This document shows, one piece after another, positions 1-6,367 of a DNA stretch of 64,000 nt. Both the position numbers and the translations under genes were made by a program. The DNA lies in contig QXWV01000115.1 of NCBI GenBank assembly GCA_009911195.1, positions 1 to 64,000 of the forward strand, given 5' to 3'. The notes under the pieces are model-generated. The model was not told where the DNA came from and ran no database searches. It was given only the letters and a program-made list of their open reading frames with translations. Source of the stretch: Lachnospiraceae bacterium. Its GTDB lineage: Bacteria > Bacillota > Clostridia > Lachnospirales > Lachnospiraceae. The first letter of the stretch is position 1; every line of letters starts with the position of its first letter.

Positions 1-1
1 G

Positions 2-1573
2 CTGGATGATTCTGTATTGGATGAGCCGGTAATGGACGAAATGAGCCTCTTGGACTTTGCATTGGAGGAGGAAGAAGAAGGGCTGATTTCCCCTGATGAA
101 GTGGATGCAATGTTTGCAGCGGCGGATGCGGCTATAGCAAATGAGATGCATGACGAATCGAGCGCGGCCAAACAGGAAGCTCCAGCAGATGTGGAAGAAG
201 TAAAAGAAAACAATAATGCTGTAGAAGCTTCAGACGAACCGGAAAAAGATTCTGGAAGCGAAGAGGAATCCGGGAAAAAGAAGAAAAAAGAAAAGAAGAA
301 AAAAGAGAAAAAGAAAAAAGAAAAGAAAGAGAAGAAACCATTATTTGGTAAAAAAAGAAATGCCAAGAATATAGAGGAAGACGGATTAGGGGAAGAGGGA
401 AGCGGTGATGAATTGAGCGCGGGAGAAAAGAAACCGGGCTTTTTAGCTAAGCTGTTATCGCTTTTAGTAGAAACGGAAGAAGAGTATGATGTGCCTAATA
501 AGGATATAGGCAGCATAGAACCATCCGACGAAAATAAAAATATTCTGGACGAATTGGAAAAAGAGGATAAAAAGAAAAAGAAGAAGAAGGTAAAAAGTAA
601 AAAGGAAGAGGAACCTGCAAAGGAAAAGAAGAAGAAAGAGAAAAAGCCTAAGAAGATAAAGGAAAAGCCTGTTAAGGAACAAGACTCATCAGAAGACAAA
701 AAGCCTGGAAAAAGGATTTCCAAGAAAGGTATATTAGTAATAACAGCATTATGCCTTTCGTTTATGGCTATGATTATAGTGATGTGCAGCATGATACCGG
801 ACTTTTTTGAAAAAAGGGAAGCCAGGGAAGCTTTTTATGAATCCGATTATATAAAAGCTTATGAAATGCTATATGGAAAGAAATTAGACGAAAGCGATGA
901 GATTATGTTTCATAAGGTTGAAACAATACTGGAATTGAACCGTAAGTTGGACTCTTATCATAACTTGCTTGGAATAGGGGAAGAAGTACGTGCATTGGAT
1001 TCGCTTATGGCCGGTGTGGAAAGATACCCTGAAATTTTGGCAAAAGCGGAAGAATATCGGGTGACACAGGAAGTAAATGCAATTTATGAAACAATTTTAA
1101 GTGTCTTAAACGATAAATATTTTATTTCGGAAGAAGAAGCCAGGGTGATTATCAGCTATGATGATGTATTGTATACGAAAAGGCTGGAGTCATTGGTAAA
1201 CGGAACGCCGTTTACAGAACCGTCAGAGGCTGCGGAAGCAGAGGAATCAGCGACAGAGCAAGATATTCTGCCGGAGGAACAGGTTATTATCGAAGAAGAT
1301 ATCCCTGCAGAACCGGAAGATGCCTTGCCGGCAGAGGAAGAAATGCTGCAAGAGGAGCAGGATGGGAACATAGAGCCTGAGGCTAATTTGCCAGAGGAGG
1401 AAAGCCTGCCGCAGGAGGAAGTATTACCGGAAGAAAATGTGCCCGTTCAGGAAGGCAGCGTCTCGCCAGGGGAGGATGTCTCTGCATGGACAGGTGATAC
1501 AGGATTTGGCAGCCAAGGAGAGCTCATCCAGGGAATCCAGCAGCCCATTGACGTAGAGATACATGGAAATTAG
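2..1573 (+). CDS. Partial host membrane protein, Lys/Glu-rich, unknown function
   Basis: The frame is open from base 2 with no stop, and codons before the first possible start (TTG at 17) encode the same acidic sequence, so the gene probably begins upstream of the window. The visible protein has an acidic N-terminus, a strongly Lys/Glu-rich low-complexity stretch (about residues 85-220), one membrane segment at about residues 240-262, a helical extracytoplasmic part, and a Pro/Glu-rich tail. This looks like a single-pass protein with a charged cytoplasmic half. It lies outside the prophage, upstream of attL. I do not recognise a family and assign no function. Confidence 0.75.
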   Translation: MDDSVLDEPVMDEMSLLDFALEEEEEGLISPDEVDAMFAAADAAIANEMHDESSAAKQEAPADVEEVKENNNAVEASDEPEKDSGSEEESGKKKKKEKKKKEKKKKEKKEKKPLFGKKRNAKNIEEDGLGEEGSGDELSAGEKKPGFLAKLLSLLVETEEEYDVPNKDIGSIEPSDENKNILDELEKEDKKKKKKKVKSKKEEEPAKEKKKKEKKPKKIKEKPVKEQDSSEDKKPGKRISKKGILVITALCLSFMAMIIVMCSMIPDFFEKREAREAFYESDYIKAYEMLYGKKLDESDEIMFHKVETILELNRKLDSYHNLLGIGEEVRALDSLMAGVERYPEILAKAEEYRVTQEVNAIYETILSVLNDKYFISEEEARVIISYDDVLYTKRLESLVNGTPFTEPSEAAEAEESATEQDILPEEQVIIEEDIPAEPEDALPAEEEMLQEEQDGNIEPEANLPEEESLPQEEVLPEENVPVQEGSVSPGEDVSAWTGDTGFGSQGELIQGIQQPIDVEIHGN

Positions 1574-1597
1574 CAGTGACAGGAAATGGCAGGGCAT

Positions 1598-1654
1598 ATG
1601 ATAGCAATTATAGATTATGATGTAAATCATTATTTGAAAATCTTGAAAATTTAA
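1598..1654 (+). pseudogene. Remnant of a hisH 5' end
   Basis: This 18-codon frame reads M-I-AIIDYD and then drifts into unrelated sequence and a stop. The intact hisH at 61364 starts M-T-AIIDYD, so seven of the first eight residues match. It lies 38 bases left of attL, on the opposite side of the prophage from intact hisH. It is probably a truncated copy of the hisH start left by an integration or deletion event. The match is short, so chance cannot be excluded. Confidence 0.5.
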
Positions 1655-1691
1655 GGTTTTCAACGTCCTATTTTATCTGTTTTGTGGCTTT

Positions 1692-1711
1692 TACGAATTA
1701 TTTACGAATTA
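1692..1711 (+). other. attL: attL, left prophage attachment core
   Basis: The 20-base sequence TACGAATTATTTACGAATTA recurs exactly at 61229-61248, just after the integrase gene, in the same orientation. It contains a 9-base direct repeat, TACGAATTA. The flanks differ on both sides of both copies, as expected for a crossover core. AT-rich targets are typical of Tn916-like integrases. Confidence 0.85.
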
Positions 1712-1759
1712 AAATGCCTCGGATGCAATACAAAAATGAACATGATAAGACTTGATGAG

Positions 1760-1799
1760 AAGAGTATCAGCGGATAATTCTGTTGGCACTCTTTTTTTT
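1760..1799 (+). terminator. Rho-independent terminator candidate
   Basis: AAGAGT (1760-1765) pairs with ACTCTT (1788-1793), with an inner CAG/CTG pairing, followed by an eight-T run. It could stop host transcription from entering the prophage from the left. Confidence 0.5.
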
Positions 1800-1828
1800 G
1801 CTTATCATTTCGGCTTTTCATGTATAAT
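1798..1828 (+). promoter_or_regulatory. Possible sigma-A promoter for the leftmost phage gene
   Basis: A consensus TATAAT lies at 1823-1828, ahead of a good ribosome site (1841-1847) and the GTG start at 1855. The best -35 (TTGCTT at 1798) has a 19-base spacer, so the call rests mainly on the -10. Confidence 0.4.
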
Positions 1829-1854
1829 CGATTGTATGAAAAGGAGGAAGCTAA

Positions 1855-2169
1855 GTGACTACAGAGACAAAAACGGTTTGTTTTAAATGTGGACAAGATG
1901 TAAAATATTACGATAGTGTATTAAGAATTATACGTACAAAAGGAAGAAAGACCAGACAAATAAAAATACAGAGATTCCGATGCTTGCATTGTGGTTGCAT
2001 ACATAGAAATTTACCTGACGACGTTTTCCCGTATAAGCAGTATGAAGCGGAAATCATTCGCGGTGTCTTGGAAGGATTTATTACTCCAGAGACAATCGGC
2101 TATGAGGATTATCCGTGCGAAATGACCATGATTCGTTGGAAATCGCAAATAATACATTTCCCTTTATGA
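1855..2169 (+). CDS. DUF6431-type zinc-binding protein
   Basis: The protein has 104 residues and starts at GTG after an AAGGAGG site. The N-terminal half carries Cys pairs (CFKCG and CLHCGC) typical of a small zinc ribbon, followed by a basic segment. The ending EDYPCEMTMIRWK matches what I remember of the DUF6431 family, which looks like a transposase-derived DNA-binding domain. The last eight codons lie inside the first copy of the start-associated element (2144), so that element overlaps the 3' end of the gene. It is the first prophage gene inside attL. A regulatory role is possible but not shown. Confidence 0.6.
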   Translation: MTTETKTVCFKCGQDVKYYDSVLRIIRTKGRKTRQIKIQRFRCLHCGCIHRNLPDDVFPYKQYEAEIIRGVLEGFITPETIGYEDYPCEMTMIRWKSQIIHFPL

Positions 2170-2176
2170 AAGGAGC
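2144..2176 (+). promoter_or_regulatory. Start-associated element, copy 1
   Basis: This copy has the CGC block, an ACA block, and TTTATGAAAGGAG ending as the ribosome site of the next gene. The distance from CGC to ATG is 22 bases, as in all 16 copies. It overlaps the end of the preceding gene. Confidence 0.7.
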
Positions 2177-2184
2177 GTGATTTT

Positions 2185-2400
2185 GTGATTATTACAGAAA
2201 CTCAAAAGAAAGAAATTGAACAGCTTATTCCTGAGCATGGAGCAGCTTTGATTGCGTATGGCGCTGATATGTACAGGCGCGGAATAATTACCGGAGCAGT
2301 ATGGCTTGCTATTGGAGTTGGTTGTAGTTTTCTTGTTGAAGGAGCACGAATAATTTATAAACAGCGGAAATCTAAAAAAGAAAGCGAAGAGGAGTCCTAA
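2185..2400 (+). CDS. Small single-pass membrane protein ending in EES
   Basis: The protein has 71 residues and starts at GTG, 9 bases after the AAAGGAG of element copy 1. Residues about 30-52 form a membrane segment, followed by a basic then acidic tail ending KESEEES. The stop codon lies in the loop of a terminator hairpin, which makes this a single-gene cassette. I do not recognise a family. Confidence 0.65.
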   Translation: MIITETQKKEIEQLIPEHGAALIAYGADMYRRGIITGAVWLAIGVGCSFLVEGARIIYKQRKSKKESEEES

Positions 2401-2420
2401 CAAGGGCTCTTTCTTCTTGC
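2392..2420 (+). terminator. Cassette terminator with the stop codon in its loop
   Basis: GAGTCC (2392-2397) pairs with GGGCTC (2404-2409) with one U-G wobble. The loop TAACAA contains the TAA stop, and a T-rich tail follows. Confidence 0.75.
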
Positions 2421-2493
2421 CGTAATGCCACCGAGGTTGTTTTTACTGATCTGCATTTCTAACCTAGAATAGATTTAGAAGGAGGAAATGCAT

Positions 2494-2907
2494 ATGTCAA
2501 CAACAATACGACCGGAATTATCAGAGAAAAATCCGTACTGGATTGAGAAGCATCGGTATTATGAACTGAAACACTTCTGTCTTCAGTATCCTATTTGGAA
2601 GAAAGCAAGAGCGGCATTGAGTGGACTGAGCCAGCGACCGATGGATGCTGTAATACTGGCAAGAAGTTATGGTGATCCGACTGCCAAATGTGTAGAGGCA
2701 AGAGAGTTTTACTCAGAGAGAATGGAACTGATAGAGAAAGCAGCTGCAGAAACAGATGCCGAACTGGGTGATTATATTCTGCAGGCAGTTACACAAGGGA
2801 TTTCCTATGACCATCTCAGAGCCAGGGTGAACGTACCTTGCTGTAAAGATGTCTACTACGAACTGTACAGACGTTTCTTCTGGATTTTAAATCAGGAAAG
2901 GAGGTGA
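2494..2907 (+). CDS. Conserved phage protein, unknown function (137 aa)
   Basis: The start at 2494 is chosen over 2488 because the GGAGG site at 2480-2485 is 8 bases away. The protein is soluble and helical, with aromatic-rich motifs near the N-terminus (KNPYWIEKHRYYELKHFC) and a C-terminal region resembling a small helix-turn-helix (about residues 100-135). Similar-looking proteins occur in Clostridia prophages, where some act as late regulators of the ArpU kind, but I cannot confirm that here. It lies between cassettes and has no EES tail. Confidence 0.6.
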   Translation: MSTTIRPELSEKNPYWIEKHRYYELKHFCLQYPIWKKARAALSGLSQRPMDAVILARSYGDPTAKCVEAREFYSERMELIEKAAAETDAELGDYILQAVTQGISYDHLRARVNVPCCKDVYYELYRRFFWILNQERR

Positions 2908-2911
2908 TGTA

Positions 2912-2945
2912 TGCAATAATGACAACTTCTTTTATGAAGGGTTCT
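2912..2945 (+). promoter_or_regulatory. Start-associated element, copy 2, with no ORF behind it
   Basis: TGC replaces CGC, but the ACA block and TTTTATGAAGGG are at the standard 22-base spacing. No useful ORF follows. The sequence runs into a weak hairpin and a T-rich stretch (to about 2955), so this copy may drive only a short RNA. Confidence 0.5.
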
Positions 2946-3005
2946 TTATTTTTTGATTAAAAAATGGTACAATCAAGCCGATACTTGACGCCGTTTGTTT
3001 TATTT

Positions 3006-3038
3006 CGCAAATAATACATTGCCCTTTATGAAAGGAGG
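3006..3038 (+). promoter_or_regulatory. Start-associated element, copy 3
   Basis: This copy is almost identical to copy 1 over 30 bases and supplies the AAAGGAGG ribosome site of the gene at 3045. Confidence 0.7.
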
Positions 3039-3044
3039 ATACAT

Positions 3045-3242
3045 ATGATGGAACAAGGTTCTAATTTTGAAGAAAAGGAGAAAACCGAAATGATGAATGT
3101 TCAGGAAGTGGCAAGAATGACCGAATGGCTCAGAGCGAAAGGCATGAGCGATACGGAAATTCTCAACTGCATGAATTACATCGCTACGGGTGTTGGCTTA
3201 CCGACGAATAATGAGCCGTCCGAAGCAAAAGAATCCGACTGA
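3045..3242 (+). CDS. Small soluble cassette protein (65 aa)
   Basis: The start is 7 bases after the AAAGGAGG of element copy 3. The protein is acidic, with a predicted helical core containing MTEWLRAKGMSDTEILNCMNYI and an acidic C-terminus. It has no membrane segment or recognised domain. A hairpin terminator follows 12 bases downstream. Confidence 0.6.
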   Translation: MMEQGSNFEEKEKTEMMNVQEVARMTEWLRAKGMSDTEILNCMNYIATGVGLPTNNEPSEAKESD

Positions 3243-3253
3243 GTCAAAGGGAA

Positions 3254-3285
3254 GGGTCGCTTAACAGCGGCTCTTTTCTTTTTCG
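3254..3285 (+). terminator. Cassette terminator, divergent form
   Basis: GGGTCGC (3254-3260) and GCGGCTC (3267-3273) form a 7-bp stem with wobbles around a TTAACA loop, followed by TTTTCTTTTT. The loop resembles those of the EES terminators, but the stop codon lies upstream. Confidence 0.65.
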
Positions 3286-3316
3286 CATAAAATACAATCT
3301 CTATTATGGAAATAAA
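3284..3316 (+). promoter_or_regulatory. Start-associated element, copy 4
   Basis: CGCATAAAATACA is followed after 22 bases in total by ATGGAA. The GAAAGGAG part is lost and the next gene uses a separate GGAGG at 3326. Confidence 0.65.
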
Positions 3317-3338
3317 AATTTTACATGGAGGTATCGAT

Positions 3339-3548
3339 ATGAGTATGGTAACAAAGGTAGCAAAAATGAGGCTATTCTTTCACGCCAACATGCTGGACAT
3401 CTGTAATGTAGCTAATCAGTTAGGTATATTGAAAGGTGATAAAGCAGAAGAAGTGATGAGAGGGCACGCCATGAAGTGCTTTGATGCGATGGAGCATATG
3501 GGGCTTAATGTAAAGAAATATTTAGAAGAATCAAAGAAGGAGTCCTAA
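3339..3548 (+). CDS. Small cassette protein ending in KES (69 aa)
   Basis: The start at 3339 follows a GGAGG site with 7-base spacing. The upstream in-frame ATG (3306) belongs to element copy 4 and lacks its own site. The protein is helical, with motif MRLFFHANMLDICNVANQLG, and ends EESKKES with the stop in a hairpin loop. No known family. Confidence 0.6.
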   Translation: MSMVTKVAKMRLFFHANMLDICNVANQLGILKGDKAEEVMRGHAMKCFDAMEHMGLNVKKYLEESKKES

Positions 3549-3567
3549 CAAGGGCTCTTTTCTTTTA
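3540..3567 (+). terminator. Cassette terminator with the stop codon in its loop
   Basis: GAGTCC (3540-3545) pairs with GGGCTC (3552-3557) around TAACAA. The tail is TTTTCTTTTATATTTT, which includes a TTATATTT octamer. Confidence 0.75.
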
Positions 3568-3665
3568 TATTTTCAGAACAAAGGTAACGGAAAAACATGC
3601 TATTTTGGTATTTGGAAAATTCCCCGGGTAAGAAATTCGGGAGAACTTTTCGGAAAGGAAAAGAA

Positions 3666-3884
3666 GTGCTGATAGTGGTTGGAATAATTGTGGGGTTTTT
3701 GCTTGGGATTGCTGCAACTCTGTATATTTTGAGAAAGGACGCCATCGGAAATTTGGTGATTGCGGATGATCCGGAGGATGGTCCTTATATGTTCCTTGAA
3801 ATTTCAAGATTAGACATCGAAAGATTGAGAGCGCAAGCCACCGTAAAGCTTAATGTTGTCGATAAAGGCAGACCGCATAAATAA
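3666..3884 (+). CDS. Small membrane-anchored phage protein (72 aa)
   Basis: GTG at 3666 is chosen because it follows GGAAAGGA and the N-terminus then begins directly with a membrane segment (about residues 2-20), after which comes LRKDAIGNLVIADDPEDGPYMFLE. This matches the pattern of a common small Clostridia phage protein: an N-terminal anchor and a short beta-rich cytoplasmic part. The in-frame ATG at 3597 has no ribosome site. Function unknown. Confidence 0.6.
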   Translation: MLIVVGIIVGFLLGIAATLYILRKDAIGNLVIADDPEDGPYMFLEISRLDIERLRAQATVKLNVVDKGRPHK

Positions 3885-3906
3885 CACTTTCTGTTATGGA
3901 ACATAA
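3874..3906 (+). promoter_or_regulatory. Start-associated element, copy 5
   Basis: CGCATAAATAACA is followed at 22 bases by ATGGAA. It overlaps the last codons of the preceding gene. The ribosome site for the next gene is separate (3920). Confidence 0.6.
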
Positions 3907-3935
3907 AAATTCATCATTGAAAGGAGAAGAAAACG

Positions 3936-4370
3936 ATGGATGAGCAAATTAGACAGGCGTTGGCAGACGAGATTTTGAGTCAACTCAATAACTTGAGTGC
4001 TCTTAATCCGGGAAGCAAAGAGCAGCAGACGGCAGTGGAAAATGTCACCAAACTCTACAGATTGGGATTGGAGGATGTAAAAGTCGACACTGATTACGAT
4101 GAAAGGGTACGACGCATGGAAATGGACGAACAGCACGAGCAAAACGAGCTGGACAAGCAGGCCCGCGAGGAACAATTCAAGAAAGATCAGCTGGCGGAAC
4201 AGATTAAAGACCGATATTTCAAACTTGGGATAGGAGTGGCAGAAATTGTGTTACCGTTGATATTCTATGCAACCTGGATGAAGAGAGGATTTAAGTTTGA
4301 GGAAACGGGAACTTATACGTCAATAACGTTCAGAGGATTGTTCAATCGATTCAGGCCGACAAAGAAATGA
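3936..4370 (+). CDS. Coiled-coil membrane-anchored phage protein (144 aa)
   Basis: An AAAGGAG site precedes the ATG. Residues 1-100 are helical and highly charged, with a likely coiled coil around residues 60-95. A hydrophobic segment at about 100-118 (LGIGVAEIVLPLIFYATWM) is followed by a Phe/Arg-rich tail. The topology suggests a large cytoplasmic N-terminus anchored in the inner membrane. No function is assigned. Confidence 0.6.
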   Translation: MDEQIRQALADEILSQLNNLSALNPGSKEQQTAVENVTKLYRLGLEDVKVDTDYDERVRRMEMDEQHEQNELDKQAREEQFKKDQLAEQIKDRYFKLGIGVAEIVLPLIFYATWMKRGFKFEETGTYTSITFRGLFNRFRPTKK

Positions 4371-4389
4371 ATTTGAAAGCAAGTAAACG

Positions 4390-4426
4390 GAGGGTTCGTG
4401 CAAAATGCATGGACTCTTCGTTTTTC
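4390..4426 (+). terminator. Rho-independent terminator
   Basis: AGGGTTCGTGCA and TGCATGGACTCT form a 12-bp stem with G-U wobbles around an AAA loop, followed by TCGTTTTTC. The loop is unlike the TAACAA type. Confidence 0.7.
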
Positions 4427-4428
4427 TC

Positions 4429-4461
4429 CGCATAGATAACAACTGCTTTTATGAAAGGAGT
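4429..4461 (+). promoter_or_regulatory. Start-associated element, copy 6
   Basis: CGCATAGATAACA is followed after 22 bases by ATGAAAGGAG, which is the ribosome site of the gene at 4471. It starts 3 bases after the preceding terminator. Confidence 0.7.
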
Positions 4462-4470
4462 GTGATATTT

Positions 4471-4761
4471 ATGGTAGACGAAAAGGAAACAAAAGCATAT
4501 CATGACAGAGTTTTAGCTGGTATTAGTCAGAATCATAGAAAGGTTGACTACTATACTCAACAAGCGGAACGGTGTAAAAGAATATATGTGCTTACAAAAA
4601 ATAGAGGTGGTATATACAGGCTTATACACAGATGGGCCAAGAAGGAAAATCAATATTTCTGTAAAGAAGGAACTAAATTAGCTTTAAAAACTCTGAAAGT
4701 TTGTGTTGACGAGTTTGACTATCTGGATAATTACTTAAATAATTTTAAAGAGGAGTCCTAA
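4471..4761 (+). CDS. Basic cassette protein ending in EES (96 aa)
   Basis: The start follows AAAGGAG of element copy 6. The protein is soluble, basic and helical, with many Tyr, Lys and Arg residues, and could bind nucleic acid. It ends NFKEES with its stop in a terminator loop. No recognised domain. Confidence 0.6.
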   Translation: MVDEKETKAYHDRVLAGISQNHRKVDYYTQQAERCKRIYVLTKNRGGIYRLIHRWAKKENQYFCKEGTKLALKTLKVCVDEFDYLDNYLNNFKEES

Positions 4762-4780
4762 CAAGGGCTCTTTCTTTTTG
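4753..4780 (+). terminator. Cassette terminator with the stop codon in its loop
   Basis: GAGTCC (4753-4758) and GGGCTC (4765-4770) pair around TAACAA, followed by TTTCTTTTTG. Confidence 0.75.
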
Positions 4781-4797
4781 CAGTTTAGGAGCATATT

Positions 4798-5157
4798 ATG
4801 AGGTACCACTATAAAAAGCCAACTATCTACCTCTCCATGTATGGGGAACGTTATATCTGTGAGCATCCGGTATACAGCAGTTGTACACTATTCAAAATTG
4901 GAGAGAAAGGTTTAGCAGTCATTCAGCAGCGTTTTGATGCAGAAACAAAGAGTACCTGGTGGAGCGAGGTAGATTCATGGATTACGGATGACTTATATTT
5001 ACATCCAGGTTTTAAAGAGTACTTTGAAAACCGTGCCGGACATTGTGCGGATGGCCTTTATCCTACTGTTACAGTCAGGCAGATTATGTGGGCACTAAAA
5101 ATGAAGCCTATACCAAGAGAACGTTGGGAGACGGTATTTGACAGACGAGAAATTTAG
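4798..5157 (+). CDS. Conserved phage protein, unknown function (119 aa)
   Basis: An AGGAG site at 4786 precedes the ATG, which sits in a degraded start-associated element. The protein is soluble and aromatic-rich, with a beta-like N-terminal half (TIYLSMYGERYICEHPVY) and a helical C-terminal half. It has no EES tail, and the next element starts 4 bases after its stop. Confidence 0.55.
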   Translation: MRYHYKKPTIYLSMYGERYICEHPVYSSCTLFKIGEKGLAVIQQRFDAETKSTWWSEVDSWITDDLYLHPGFKEYFENRAGHCADGLYPTVTVRQIMWALKMKPIPRERWETVFDRREI

Positions 5158-5160
5158 ATT

Positions 5161-5193
5161 CGCAAAATTTACAAACCGTATTATGAGGAAACT
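5161..5193 (+). promoter_or_regulatory. Start-associated element, copy 7
   Basis: CGCAAAATTTACA is followed after 22 bases by ATGAGGAA. The ribosome site for the gene at 5225 is a separate CGGAGG at 5211. Confidence 0.65.
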
Positions 5194-5224
5194 GATAACA
5201 ATTATTTATACGGAGGATTTAGTT

Positions 5225-5491
5225 ATGTTAAACATTTTTAAGAAAAAGAAACGGTATTTCTATACTATTGAAGCTGATGAGAAAATTGACAGTGTAGTGT
5301 ATGGAACCCTTAGTAATAAGATGAGTACAAAGCAATGTTCTTATACCATGGGGACTAATTCACATATGGCATTGACATCAACTTTGACAGAGGATGAAAT
5401 CGTAAATGAACTGAAAAAAGTTTTTGGAAAAAAATGCGATGTAAAAAATGATGGCATCACCATTTCTGTAAAATTAAAGAATAGAGCCTAA
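5225..5491 (+). CDS. Small cassette protein (88 aa)
   Basis: The ATG at 5225 follows CGGAGG. The upstream in-frame ATG belongs to the element. The protein begins with a basic peptide (MLNIFKKKKRYFY) and then alternates beta-like and helical segments. It ends KNRA, with its stop in a hairpin loop. No family recognised. Confidence 0.6.
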   Translation: MLNIFKKKKRYFYTIEADEKIDSVVYGTLSNKMSTKQCSYTMGTNSHMALTSTLTEDEIVNELKKVFGKKCDVKNDGITISVKLKNRA

Positions 5492-5508
5492 CAAGGGCTC
5501 TTTCTCTT
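5484..5508 (+). terminator. Cassette terminator with the stop codon in its loop
   Basis: GAGCC (5484-5488) pairs with GGCTC (5496-5500), followed by TTTCTCTTT. One base was lost from the left arm, so the encoded tail reads NRA rather than EES. Confidence 0.7.
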
Positions 5509-5510
5509 TA

Positions 5511-5543
5511 CGCTTGAAATACAACTGCCTTTATGAAAACCAA
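5511..5543 (+). promoter_or_regulatory. Start-associated element, copy 8
   Basis: CGCTTGAAATACA is followed after 22 bases by ATGAAAACC. The GGAG portion has diverged and the next gene has its own AAAGGAG. Confidence 0.65.
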
Positions 5544-5567
5544 CGATTTGGAAAGGAGAAAAGGAGT

Positions 5568-5783
5568 ATGGATGAAATGAAAATCAACTCGAAATTTTTG
5601 AGGAATTTGATTGCGAAGTTTGTAAAAAGGGAAGTAAAGAAAAAGACAGGATACGAAATGGATATCCAGTTGAATGAATTTACGGCAACGGTTACGGACG
5701 GAACAACTCATGTTCATTTGAATGTAGATGCAGAACTGGGTAAAGACGAGCTTACAAAGCTCCTGGCAGCGATTGGTTTATAA
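5568..5783 (+). CDS. Small soluble phage protein (71 aa)
   Basis: The start at 5568 follows AAAAGGAG. The N-terminal 25 residues are basic and helical. The rest is a beta-rich module (MDIQLNEFTATVTDGTTHVHLNVDAE) followed by a short helix. Similar small proteins are frequent in Clostridia phages, but I know of no role. Confidence 0.6.
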   Translation: MDEMKINSKFLRNLIAKFVKREVKKKTGYEMDIQLNEFTATVTDGTTHVHLNVDAELGKDELTKLLAAIGL

Positions 5784-5792
5784 AGTAGCTGA

Positions 5793-5823
5793 AGGATCGT
5801 GGAGACACGGTCTCTTCGCTTTT
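5793..5823 (+). terminator. Rho-independent terminator candidate
   Basis: GAAGGATCGTG and CACGGTCTCTTC pair around GAGA with one bulge, followed by GCTTTT. Confidence 0.6.
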
Positions 5824-5828
5824 ACATA

Positions 5829-5861
5829 CGCAAAAATTGCAAGGGCTTTTATGGAAAAATA
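5829..5861 (+). promoter_or_regulatory. Start-associated element, copy 9
   Basis: CGCAAAAATTGCA is followed after 22 bases by ATGGAAAA. A separate AGGAGG at 5872 serves the next gene. Confidence 0.65.
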
Positions 5862-5885
5862 AACTAATTTCAGGAGGGTATAATT

Positions 5886-6074
5886 ATGATGAGAGCATTA
5901 AAAGAATACAACGAAATGGTTATGAGACCGTCATGGAAATGGCTGAAGAAACACTGGAAAGGATATTCGGTGCTTCTGGCGATTTCGATGATCGTTCCGT
6001 ACCTTTGGTTCTACTGGAGCGACATCACGGAGTACATCAAGAGCAAGTTTAAGAACCACGAAGAGGAGTCCTAA
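5886..6074 (+). CDS. Small membrane protein ending in EES (62 aa)
   Basis: The start follows AGGAGGGTATAATT. The protein has a Trp-rich amphipathic N-terminus, one membrane segment (about residues 27-44, SVLLAISMIVPYLWFYW) and a charged tail ending NHEEES. The stop is in a terminator loop. The overlapping frame at 5837-6052 lacks a ribosome site and was not used. Confidence 0.65.
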   Translation: MMRALKEYNEMVMRPSWKWLKKHWKGYSVLLAISMIVPYLWFYWSDITEYIKSKFKNHEEES

Positions 6075-6092
6075 CAAGGGCTCTTTCTTCTT
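6066..6092 (+). terminator. Cassette terminator with the stop codon in its loop
   Basis: GAGTCC (6066-6071) and GGGCTC (6078-6083) pair around TAACAA. The TTTCTTCTT tail runs straight into element copy 10. Confidence 0.75.
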
Positions 6093-6093
6093 G

Positions 6094-6126
6094 CGCAAAA
6101 TTTACATGGATCTTTATGAAAGGGGA
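6094..6126 (+). promoter_or_regulatory. Start-associated element, copy 10, ahead of a tRNA-like gene
   Basis: CGCAAAATTTACA is followed after 22 bases by ATGAAAGGGG. No protein gene follows. The element precedes an RNA-like sequence, which suggests it acts on transcription rather than only as a ribosome site. Confidence 0.65.
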
Positions 6127-6198
6127 GGAAATCCGCTGAGGAAGAATTCTGAATGGAATAGCTATTCAGAGGTGGTTCGAGTCCACCCGGCTCGCCCT
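6122..6198 (+). other. Aberrant tRNA-like RNA
   Basis: A perfect T-arm (GGTGG, loop TTCGAGT, CCACC at about 6171-6187) is followed by an acceptor-like 3' end and a T-rich run. The 5' half does not fold as a tRNA. Instead of an anticodon arm there is a 7-bp hairpin, TCTGAAT with ATTCAGA (6148-6170), with no variable region. It may be a decayed tRNA or an RNA that mimics one. Confidence 0.45.
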
Positions 6199-6209
6199 TT
6201 TATTTTTTG

Positions 6210-6242
6210 CGCAAATTTTGCATGGGGTATTATGGAGAAACA
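6210..6242 (+). promoter_or_regulatory. Start-associated element, copy 11, ahead of a tRNA
   Basis: CGCAAATTTTGCA is followed after 22 bases by ATGGAGAAA. The tRNA begins within a few bases of the ATG, so a transcription start near this point is plausible. Confidence 0.65.
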
Positions 6243-6307
6243 GTTAGCTCAGTTGGTAGAGCACCACTGAAATGTGGGCGTCGGGGGTTCGAGTCCCTCA
6301 CTGCTTC
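6238..6307 (+). tRNA. tRNA-like gene, possibly tRNA-Phe(GAA), with a shortened anticodon arm
   Basis: The acceptor arms AAACAGT and ACTGCTT pair with one mismatch. A standard D-arm (TAGCTCAGTTGGTAGAGCA) and T-arm (GGGGG, TTCGAGT, CCCTC) are present. The anticodon stem is only CCAC with GTGG around the six-base loop TGAAAT. Reading U33 as the first loop T gives GAA, but the loop is one base short. No CCA is encoded. It may be degenerate or have a special role. A small hairpin at 6320-6337 follows. Confidence 0.6.
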
Positions 6308-6367
6308 TCTTAAGTTTTGGAGTCTTGACAGAGGCTCTTAGTGTTTATCGAAAGGAGAAAAAAAAGA

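Noticed and set aside
2144-2176. T7-type phage promoter (TAATACGACTC-like)
   Set aside because: The element shares TAATACA and an A/G-rich end, but no T7-type polymerase is present and the rest does not fit.
6122-6198. Selenocysteine or other functional tRNA
   Set aside because: No arrangement gives a complete acceptor and anticodon arm; only the T-arm is convincing.
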